Source of the DNA: Dermacentor variabilis
Taxonomy: Eukaryota; Arthropoda; Arachnida; Ixodida; Ixodidae
NCBI RefSeq assembly: GCF_050947875.1
Contig: NC_134568.1
Location: 193,953,353 to 194,017,352, forward strand
DNA length: 64,000 nucleotides
Direction: 5' to 3'
Position 1 is the stretch's first letter, and each line of letters begins with the position of its first letter. The translations under genes and the position numbers were made by a program. Below the pieces are notes generated by a model. It worked only from the letters and a program-made list of their open reading frames with translations, did no database searches and was not told the DNA's origin. This document shows, in pieces, positions 55,303 through 64,000 of this stretch.

Positions 55303-56902
55303 GTAAGTAGACATAGGTGTGTAGTGTAGCATAATAAGTCAAGTTATAATTTAAAACTATGAAACGCCTTGGCGGCCTAAGCTTGATAGCATGTGCCGTT
55401 ATGTGTGATTTTGAATATTGCCACAATAATCAGTTGTGGCAATTTTGTGCATACTGCAGGTGTGACTGCTGATCCAAAGTATACACTTGCATTTTCTTGA
55501 TGGCATTTCATAATGAGGATTTTCTTTGTGTACGAATATTCTTAGAATGGGGCATTGCAGCATGATATTCTTTATTGTGCATTCAGTGCTAAATTCGTTT
55601 GACCTTCCTGCTACCAATTTATTTTCAGGAAATGAATATTTGTTTACTGTCTGCAAAGAGCTTGTTATTTGCTCATTGCATTACACTCTTCTACCTATAA
55701 TTTATTCCCATACAATTCTCAGAAAAATTTGAGTTGTTGTTATTTTGTATACAACATCAAAATCAAAATACGCCGGATTGCAATCTAGACTGCAAAGGAC
55801 TTGAAAAAATTACAAGAAACCAGAACCTCTCATGGGCGTTAAAGAACGTTTCGGCAGGTAATGCGCCTATTTCTTGTGCTGAGCTAGCTCGTTATAAAAA
55901 TTGCAAGCATATTTCATTTCACACAGTTTGCAGCAAATAGCAGGCCTATCATTGTCTCTAAGCACAACCTTTCCTCATTTGTACCATGAAAATCTGTCTC
56001 ATGCTTAATTTGGGACAAGTCTTGAAAAATGAATGTTTCATAGTTTTGAAACAACGCAAAGTATTGGTTGGGGCTAGACAGTTTTCAGACAACTTCACCA
56101 TGTTGGACCTAGTCATTACTAGACGAGAAAAAAAACATGCACAGGACTACCTTTCACTTGTCTTGCCCAGTTACCTAAGTTGTGCATTGTGCCCGGTCGC
56201 ATTCAGATTATTGTTTTCAGGAGTTTGTTGCCTTATCAAATTTTCTGCTGTGTACATGGGTAATTTTACAGACTGAACTTTCATGACACCCTTCTTATTT
56301 TGCTAATGCAGGATGCAAGATACCAGCATAGCCATGCACTGCATTTATTGGTCAAGATGCTCAGAGAATGGAGTCCCTGCACCTCGTGGTTAAACGTAAA
56401 CAGTATTTTTTTCTTTTTGAAAGCTAAACGCCACTTGCTGCGTAAATTACATTTTTGCAGCTCAAATGTGTACCATATCTTTTCTAATTTGGAATCAATT
56501 AATATACACTGTTCAGTATATTTATACTGTTTGACACAACCATTTCTTGCTGTCAAATGTTAACATCGTGATATTTAACTAGAACTTATGCATGACTGCC
56601 TCTGCATGTGTTTTTAGTAACCAGAGTATGGCTGATTTAATAAGCCATATTTGCTCATTTGCATACTCATATGCTACAGCAAGCCTCAATCTTGCATTAG
56701 CGCATCTAAGCGCAAATAATTTAGAAATTTACAATGTATTTTAAAATACTGTACATCTTTTGTGCCCAGCAAAATAGTTTAATCAACAGTGGTTTGTTTT
56801 TATCAGGCCTCCATTGATACTGCACTTTGCACCCAAACAGTAGTAAATGTGGAATATTCAGTCTTTTGTTTTATAGGAAAAAAAAATGCATCTTCAAACT
56901 AC
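55303..56902. other. AT-rich, probably intronic or intergenic
   Basis: If the preceding exon is real, this is probably intron or 3' flank. Only short frames. 56312-56393 sits after a fair acceptor (TTTGCTAATGCAG), but in the phase left by the earlier exon it runs to a stop within about 27 codons. Confidence 0.35.
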
Positions 56903-56918
56903 ATATTGCATAACAGAC

Positions 56919-57146
56919 CCACCGTGGTTGCTCAGTGGCTATGGTGTTGGGCTGCTGAGCACGAGGTCACGGGATCGAATCCCGGCCACGGCGGCCGCAT
57001 TTCGATGGGGGCGAAAACACCCGTGTACTTAGATTCAGGTGCGCGTTAAAGAACCCTAGGTGGTCGAAATTTCCGGAGTCCTCCACTACGGCGTGCCTCA
57101 TAATCAGAGAATGGTTTTGGCATGTAAAACCTATAATTTAACTTTA
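56919..57146 (+). mobile_element. Full-length tRNA-derived SINE with 16-bp target duplication
   Basis: A 228-bp insertion with ATATTGCATAACAGAC at 56903-56918 and ATATTGTATAACAGAC at 57147-57162 (15 of 16 match). The head has TTGCTCAGTGG and B-box GATCGAATCC (56973-56982). The body is nearly identical in order to the 34580 copy, including GGGGGCGAAAACACCCGTGT. One mismatch in the duplication suggests a modest age. Confidence 0.92.
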
Positions 57147-57162
57147 ATATTGTATAACAGAC

Positions 57163-58200
57163 TAGTGCCTTCGGATTACAAAAGAAAAATTTACAGAAGC
57201 CGGAATTGTAATTAGAAAATCTGCCACACAGAACTTTTAGCCCAGATAACTCTCGTTTCCAAAAGAAAAAAAAACTATTTAGGCACTAAGAACTTCTACA
57301 TATTTTTTGTGCTCAAGTAATCTTGTTGGAAAGAGAAAATTAGCAATAATTCTGCTGGCTTAAGCCTTATTTAAAGCACATCTATGCTTGGAAAATATTG
57401 TTTCAATCTCAAAAATGTTGGCCAGTTATGCCTTACATCGACTTTCCAAACATTTCATAATGCTTTGACATGACATTGGTGTACAACAGGTGTGTTTCTT
57501 GTGTGTTTGCTCAGCATTTCATTTACTTCCCTAATTTACTTTTGCAATATCCCCCTTGTTTTGAGGGCATCAAAACTTGAATTTTCGTTTAGTGGAGCAT
57601 AATACTGAAAATTTCTTCCTTTATATGGCCCAAAACACTGCGAGGTCAATTCAGGCTCTTTCAGTGCTGCTATACATAGTTGCTTCTCTGATAAGAACAG
57701 ATTTTATCAATACATGTATATTTAAATACGTTTGTTGGAAATGTACATGTTCTTGTACTTACCAATGTGTTTGGTGGTTGTGCATGTTTAGATTTCATGT
57801 GATTTATGTATATCTTGCGCTCTGTATTGTAACATGCAATAAATACATTTACATTTTGCGTGAAAATGCAGCAAGTCTTACCAGTCTGTGTTGCATGTTA
57901 TACGGATCTGGAAATCGTGATAACAGTTGGTGTTGATATACGTGCGCAAAAGTGTCAAATTTGCTAGGTCGTATTTGTGCAGCGAAGACAGGTTTTGCAA
58001 TATACACCATGGATTACTAATATGTAATGTAATCCACACGTATAGGTGTTGTATATGCCCATCGAAGCTACAAGACCGGCTGTTGGACGGTGCGTTTGGT
58101 AGCCGAAGTTGAACCTTCTGGCACACACGAGAGTTACGCGTGGATTGCTGTACATAGTAGTAATTGAAGGCGTGTACTACCGAACCTGCCTTACATGCAC
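57163..58200. other. AT-rich, no recognisable feature
   Basis: Contains an AATAAA (57838-57843) in GT-rich surroundings and could be 3' UTR of an unseen gene. No coding stretch is supported. The frame at 57577-57936 lacks any motif. Confidence 0.35.
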
Positions 58201-58204
58201 ACCA

Positions 58205-58425
58205 GAAATAAAAGGGTCTACACCCTTTCAACACCCGCATAGATGGGTGTTAATGTGGACTAGCACCCTTACACCCTAAATTTATTTTGCTGGACACCCT
58301 TCCTCTAGGGTGCTATAATTGCGCCCCAACTGTAGGGTGTAGGCAACCGCATCCTTAGTGTGTCTGTCTGGCGACAAACTGTTTACACCCTTGAGGGTGT
58401 TAAACTGTTTAGTGTGTACGCTGAA
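58205..58425. repeat. ACACCCT/AGGGTGT palindromic motif cluster
   Basis: About nine copies of ACACCC(T) or (A)GGGTGT occur in 220 bp, in both orientations and partly paired as small hairpins, for example AACACCCTTGAGGGTGTT near 58385. The ends are not defined. Layout suggests a MITE-like or telomere-motif-like repeat. CCCTA-type telomere repeats differ, so this is not telomeric DNA. Confidence 0.5.
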
Positions 58426-58599
58426 ATCTTGGTTGGCTGAACAACCGTCTGTTGTAACTTATACCAATACTTGTGCGTAGCCTTGAAAGAAGAGTCTTTA
58501 TTGCAGTGAATAACTCTTTTATAATTGTACTGACGTACATTTACACATACTTGAGAAGTGTGTGCAGGCCCCTACTTACGTTTAATCGTTTCCTTAATT

Positions 58600-58780
58600 G
58601 TGTAGTGGTCGAAACTGGGTTTGTTGTGTCGGTTTCATTACGCCGGTCGTCTTCAGGCCACTTCCTCATGCTCTGCCTCCCAATGGGCAAAGTGAAATAA
58701 AACTTCACAGTCACGGGCAACCGAACTTCGGCAACGAAATATTGAGAGGCGGATGTGCTAACCACTACACGATCGCGCAT
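58600..58780 (-). repeat. Possible second tRNA-like SINE
   Basis: On the minus strand GTGTAGTGGTTAGCACATCC is A-box-like, and AAGTTCGGTTGCC about 45 nt later is B-box-like. An unrelated body follows to about 58600. It does not match the Ruka-like copies. A single copy in the window means it cannot be proved a repeat here. Confidence 0.35.
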
Positions 58781-58789
58781 CTCTCCGCT

Positions 58790-59842
58790 TCGGGATTCAC
58801 GAGGGGCTTTGCGGCTCATGCCCGAATACAGGGGTGGCGTCTGTGTGTGCACTGTGTGTGTGTGTGTGTGTCTGCGGCCACAGCAAGCAATACTATAGCT
58901 GAGGAAGCGTACGTTGTGTCCATCGAAAAGAAGTTGTTCTTTAGGGAACTCAACATCAATATCAACAAGATGGTAGTGTGACGAAGACTGTGACAGCCTG
59001 CTGCTGTTGCCGTAAAGAAGTTTGGTGCTGGAGGAATTGCTTAAGTCCGCTGACTTTCTCTTTTTTCTTACATAGTTTAGTATTTCCTCGTACAATGCCT
59101 ATTTTTGATAGAATTACGATATATTGCTCGCATGCCCATCTTTCCTATAACTTATGCAGAGTAGTCGGAAGCATTCTTCATCCAACCTCTTATAGGACGC
59201 CCGTTAACCGTATCGTTTGAAGGGTGATATCAGCCCTACCACTTGAGTATTAAACAAATACATACGTCAAACTTCTCTATTGTATACGTCGGCATTAGTT
59301 TTCCGGGTCATTCGCTCCTGAAGCACCCTGGAAGCCTGCGGTAGCGTCACATTGCACTACTGTCCAAAGCAGTAACAACCACCTTCACTCCCTAAGTTTT
59401 TATTTCATATAACTGTCAGCCTACTCCGTATCTCGAGGTATTACAGATATGTGAAATGCTTGTTAATGGAAACAACCTCAGCGCAAACGTTTATTTGACA
59501 TCCTCCCCTACATGATGTCTTCTTTGCCACCACGCGTCTGAATTTCAGGGCAGTGTTGCCATCTGTAGAAAGCCCTTGAAATAGCAGGTGTGGCTACAGC
59601 TTGCAGGGGGCTCGGCGAGTGATTCGCCACAGGTTGTCGTCTCTTTATTTGAATCGTTATAAAGATTGAGGAACATGGCAGGCCTTGCTGAAGGGCATTG
59701 TAACCCTAATTGTCACCCACCATTTTTTGGTTGTGTACGTAATGACGCCAACAATTTTGCCGTCGATGCGGCGATCTACATTATGGTGAAATGCCCTTAA
59801 GTTTGTGTTTGCTTAGTTGTCGAATAGTAGGAGTAGTGGGAC
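58790..59842. other. No recognisable feature
   Basis: Contains a short (TG)n at about 58856-58871. No domain, exon or repeat relationship recognised. Confidence 0.45.
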
Positions 59843-59900
59843 GAGGAGGAGGAGGAGAAGGAGGAGGAGGAGGATGGGGAGAGGGAGGAGGAGTAGTAGT
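59843..59900. repeat. (GGA)n / (GTA)n simple repeat
   Basis: GGAGGA-type purine run ending in GTAGTAGT, which serves as the left target site of the MITE. Confidence 0.9.
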
Positions 59901-60086
59901 CAGTGGCGTGGCAACAGGGGGGGGGGGCCGGGGGGCCGTGGGCCCCGGGTGCAAGGGTGCCAGTTGGGGGGGGGGGTGTCTCATACTTCTGAACACACCC
60001 CTCTTTCCGCCGGCTACACCCGTGGGGGGGGGGTGACAAAGAAGACCTATGGGCCCCGGGTGCCAGACGACCTAGCTACGCCACTG
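59901..60086. mobile_element. hAT-type MITE, 186 bp, 8-bp target duplication
   Basis: Inverted ends CAGTGGCGTGGCAAC (59901-59915) and, inverted, CAGTGGCGTAGCTAG (60072-60086) match at 12 of 15 positions. GTAGTAGT flanks both sides (59893-59900 and 60087-60094), an 8-bp duplication as hAT transposases make. CAGTGGCGTA is a known kind of hAT terminus. No coding capacity. The interior has GGGCCCCGGGTGC in two places and three G-runs of 9-12, potential quadruplex sequence. The duplication lies in a GTA repeat, so its length is slightly uncertain. Confidence 0.8.
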
Positions 60087-60094
60087 GTAGTAGT

Positions 60095-63000
60095 AGGAAT
60101 TGTTGTTTTGTTTATTCTTTATGTGCTAGTTCACTCTGACATCTCTCAAAAACTACGAACTTCTTCAGTTTAGTACGGTGAGCAAAACGAGAACAAGGTA
60201 AAAGCGGGAGCCAACGTTGCGACAAGTGGACTTCTTTTTTTTTTCTTTTTGCTCATCATCTTGAATTTCCTTCTCCCGCCTTCCCCGTGTTTTCCCGTTT
60301 AGTACGTAACATATGCATGGTGAGCGCAGCTATGGGAGGCTGCATCGTACACACGTCTTTCGCAACAAATTAAGTTGAGAAGGGAAGAGGTTTGGGCATG
60401 TTGGTAATTCATCGTTAGGCAGAATACATAGCGCAGTAAGAAACAAAATATGATAAGGAACAAAAGATCCGTGTTCGCGCCGCTAAAAGAATGTGCAGTA
60501 AACCGAACCACCTTTCCTAGCAACAGGTCCTTTGGAATATTGGAATACAACTTCACTTTGATAATTCTTGCAATACGCCTCGAACTAGTGACGGACATGC
60601 GGTATGTCTCGAATGGGTAGAATGTGCTGAAGGTTACCGGAATGTGCTGTTCTCGCGCTTTAAACAAGGGTGTTGGAGCTGTGTGTAGTACCTTAGAGTT
60701 TGTAGAAGATAGTGCCAGCCTTTCCTCCTTCCTTCCCCACAAGAACCGCTTCTCTGTAGATGCAATAAGAACAAGCGTGAAGCATGTCAGCAGGAAGGCG
60801 ATGGTGACCAACTTTGGTGGCTATAGCAGACGAAGCCGGAAGCATAAAGCCGTTGCGACCAGTGGAGAAGCGCGTAAAGGAAGAGGAATATAATCGTTGC
60901 ATTATGAGAAAGTATTGTTGCAATATAGTCATTACGCCCTAAAACTGTTCGCAAGAGCAGATACTATCCAATCGAGATATTGGGAATATTACTGCCGTAG
61001 ACAACCGGACGATTCCAAGCAGCACTTACGTACGCAAACTATGTAGGTTTCGCCCCTAATGCGTTTAGAGCGCAGCTCTTAGGCGCCCGTTTCTGCGGCG
61101 AGTGTCGGCGTGCTCGGCGTCGTGCGCAGCGAAAGATCAAAGCCAACGCGGAGCGCGTCGGGGGATCAAAGACGCGAGGAGGAAAGCGGAGAGGATGGTG
61201 CAGCTGAACCATGAGGCGGAAAGCGGAGGAGGGTATCACGAAGGCGTGAGAAGAAAAGCGTAGAAAGGCGACAATGGCTACGACATAGCGCCACAGTATA
61301 GTGCGCGTCATCTCGGAGGTCTCTCGACGGCGGCTGCTGTGAATCGAACCCACGCGTCACCCCCTTGCTGGCCCTCGCGAGCTCCAGTTTACCGAGGCAG
61401 TCGCGCCAAACTTCACTAGCAACATGCCGCACGAGGCAGATGGTCCGCGCCAGCCAATACACCGCGGAAATGAAAACGAGTGCAGCTGCGCTCAAGTTTC
61501 GCGTTAGGGAGTATCGTAATCGCCGGTGAATTTCTTGTCCACAGAAGAGGACCCCTTTAAAGTGTCACAACCATGTTTCGTAAGAGAACAAGAGATTGCA
61601 TGGGAGGTGAGAAGATATCTCGAGCGTCTACCGAAGCGAATACAAATACGGAGAAAGCAAAGGATTAACGCCGGCGTATGCATCATGACAAGCGCAAGAA
61701 AGGTAATGTTTTATTTTTTATCGCTTTTCTTTCTTATTTAAGAGGCCCCTGTTGTTTATAACATGAGGAGTACTGCTTTAAAACCTGCCTGTGTTGTCAA
61801 TGCCCGTGAAGACGAGAAGTCTAGAGCTTTTTCTTCAGAGCGAACCGTTGTGCAACTTTCAAATTCGACAGAGAACATACATCAATGATAGACACCTACA
61901 GATGCCCGTAGAGATAAGAGAGAGCTCACAAATGAATAATAATATACCGATATATAGATGTCTGTGTCACGTACGGGTTCTTTTTGTTTCCCTTGAACAG
62001 TAGCACCACATGCGCAACAGAACGGCTTCTGCCAACGGTAAGGCTTTCTTTCTTGCGGTCTCGTTATAGCCATTGCACGGTGGACGGTGCTTAGTCAAGC
62101 TGCAGCATCCACAGCTTTTTTGCCCTCTCCCCTTTTTCACAGCTGTTTTTGTTTGGTGAAAATAAAACATTGACTGACTGAAGTTCTCCGAGATAAGTTA
62201 GTTTGGGAGTTTTGATTGCGTAATATAGGTCTGTTATCAAAGACCTAGTACTCGGAAGGTGATTATGGTGGGGCTGGCTGGCAAGGATAAAAACTTCAAG
62301 AAAGCAGGAATTGCCGCGGTCACAGGTTCGAACGAAAAGGAGGCCAGGAGCGAACGAAGAAAGCCGCGAAGGGAAAAGTCAGCGAGCTGTAAAACAGTGC
62401 ACGAAGTATTGCCGAGATTTCTCAAGCTGTGCCAGCCGCACAAAAGGCGGCTCGGAGCGCGCTATGCTTTGGCGTCGGCAAAGGAAAAGATAGATACATA
62501 GGAAGAGGGGAAAGAACATTTCCACGGATTCCACCTTTTTCCGCAATCGTGTCTCGGGACACTCGGGTCTAAACTGGAAAAGGCTTTCAACTCGACACCC
62601 TCCCAAAAGGGAAAGAAGGGCAGCGCGCTTCGAGAGTCTCGTGAGGCGCACGCCGCTCACCGCCGCGACCTTGTCGCCTGCTCTGTGCGGTTCGATGCGC
62701 CCATGGGTCCTCGTCCTATGCTCGGTCACAACCAGGCGTCAATCCCCCAGTGTTCCCTCCGGCGGGCTTCTGCTTACACTCCTTCCTCTTTCCCCCGCCT
62801 CTCTCCCGCCCCCTTACACCGCGCAGCATCCCATAGCGCCTTTTCTTAGTCGCCCGCACTTGTCTCTTCTATCGCAATTTTTTCAAGCGTCGTTTGTTAG
62901 AAAGTTTGCACCGCCCAGGCGGCGGCGGCAGGCCAGAAAAGAGAAAACGCCTGCGTGCGCCTTTGTGCGTCCCAGCCGCGTCGCTTGTCTCCAGTGGCTC

Positions 63001-64000
63001 CTGCGAGACAAGCGCTTTCCGTTTCCTCTTGGCACGGAGCGTGGCTTTCTTTATTTCTAGCCCTTCACGAGAATGTTCAGCGTTCGTCTGCGAGAGACAC
63101 TCGCCTTTTGTGAAGACACTTCCCTAAAGGACAAGCAAAGGACAGAAGAGCTGCGACGCGCGGTCGTGATCAGGCTAAGCCTGCTGCCGGTGCCTCGCCT
63201 TGCAAGTCGCCTCGCTATTTCCTCCCCGTTTCGCCTCTTCAACTCGGTGGATCTTGCAAAGAACGTATGCTAGCGGCGAGAACAAATAAGGGAAGGGGTA
63301 AAATAATGAGGTGAGCTCGAGGAACTGAACACAACGCTATTTACCAGTGTTTTTCTCTTTATCTTTGAAGTACGGAATATTTTTTTAATGATCTTGCCCC
63401 TAGCTATCTCCGTTCGCTTGGTCCCCTAATGTTGACGCTGCCATTACTCCGTGCAATAATAAATAGCGACAGAGAGAAGATCCCACCAGCCGAGCACACA
63501 GCGCGTCAGGGCACGCGCACTTCCGAGAATACAGTGCACCTTATGTCCAACGCGACATGTCGGTTAAGCGCGGCCAGTGCTCTCTACACCCCCTGTGCTG
63601 TCTGCCTTATGACGTGTGCAGTTTGGGAGCCGCAGGCTTCGTTACTGCATTTTCTTGTGCGCGAGTCTATGTGCCGCAAACCTATACTTTGGTTGTAGTG
63701 AAAGTTTTATATGTAGACTGGGGCTGAAAGTATTACAATAACGTACTCTTCCGTCTTATTCTTATATTTTTTCTTCGTTGCCCCACTAATAAGTAACCAC
63801 ACGAAGCCAAGAGTAATCGCGCACAACAAAAGCCTCTTGTAAATAACTGGTTCTTTATTGAAATGCAAAATTGATTATGACTGATGGTTTAAATTTCTAT
63901 ACACTTCATATTACTAATAAAGTGAAATGAACATTGAACAAAACGCAATTTCCCGTCAATGGGCGCCTTCTCTACAGCCTTAATAAGACGCTTGTGATGC
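60095..64000. other. Gene-poor 3' end of the window
   Basis: No protein domain is recognised. 61040-61480 is GC-rich and repeat-like, with an inverted B-box-like GAATCGAACC (61341-61350). 62150-62180 has AATAAAACATTGACTGACTG, which resembles a retroelement tail with a GACT repeat. 62640-63240 is GC-rich with several composition-driven frames. None of these is strong enough for a call. Confidence 0.4.

Noticed and set aside
56312..56393. A second exon following 55175-55302
   Set aside because: The acceptor is fair, but the inherited phase gives a stop within about 27 codons and the donor (GTAAAC) is weak.
59781..60173. Gly- and Pro-rich proteins on either strand
   Set aside because: They come from the GGA repeat and the G-runs of the MITE and carry no domain.
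61320..61420. A minus-strand tRNA-like sequence with GGGTTCGATTC
   Set aside because: I could not form a convincing cloverleaf or a matching acceptor stem, so the B-box match alone is not enough.

Overview
This window looks like nuclear DNA from a hard tick (Ixodida) or a close chelicerate relative. The reasons are very low gene density, split GC-rich exons separated by kilobase introns, several copies of a tRNA-derived SINE resembling the tick Ruka family, Penelope-like elements, and RNase H-bearing LINE-1-type retrotransposons of the I group. There are no operons, no true tRNA or rRNA genes and no CRISPR. The organism call is inference from repeat content, because no species marker is present.

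Layout. 1-4390: mostly repeats, with two hairpin-type mobile elements (644-818 and 2724-2872). 4395-11076: a young, complete Ty3/gypsy retrotransposon on the minus strand with 679-bp LTRs, a 4-bp target duplication and one 1507-codon gag-pol frame whose integrase lies upstream of reverse transcriptase (Gmr1-like order). 11081-21640: long stretches without recognisable genes, holding a Penelope GIY-YIG fragment, a ~128-bp satellite, a LINE 3' end and SINEs. 21641-26120 (possibly to 29670): the 3' end of the only recognisable host gene, a sidestep-like immunoglobulin/FN3 membrane protein on the plus strand. 29700-34570: mostly empty. 34580-37870: a SINE with a perfect target duplication, then a Penelope-like element whose 5' side abuts an inverted partial copy. 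38359-53266: a dense graveyard of nested elements, comprising a rearranged gypsy gag, a nearly full-length but broken I-type LINE, a gypsy RT/RNase H fragment interrupted by a third hairpin element and a TA microsatellite, a more decayed LINE, and another gypsy LTR plus gag. 53555-64000: simple repeats, one candidate exon of an unknown gene (55175-55302), a SINE, a short-motif palindromic repeat and a hAT-type MITE.

The most unusual signal is the hairpin family. Three insertions of 149-175 bp each combine a long hairpin with a conserved 3' tail (core ACCARCTYGCCCARMAA) and carry target duplications of 6-13 bp. Their inner hairpin cores are related but their outer arms differ, and the copy inside the gypsy RT has an arm that is an inverted copy of about 21 bp of its own host flank. 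Exon borders are predicted from splice consensus and reading phase only. Percent differences quoted are my own hand counts.
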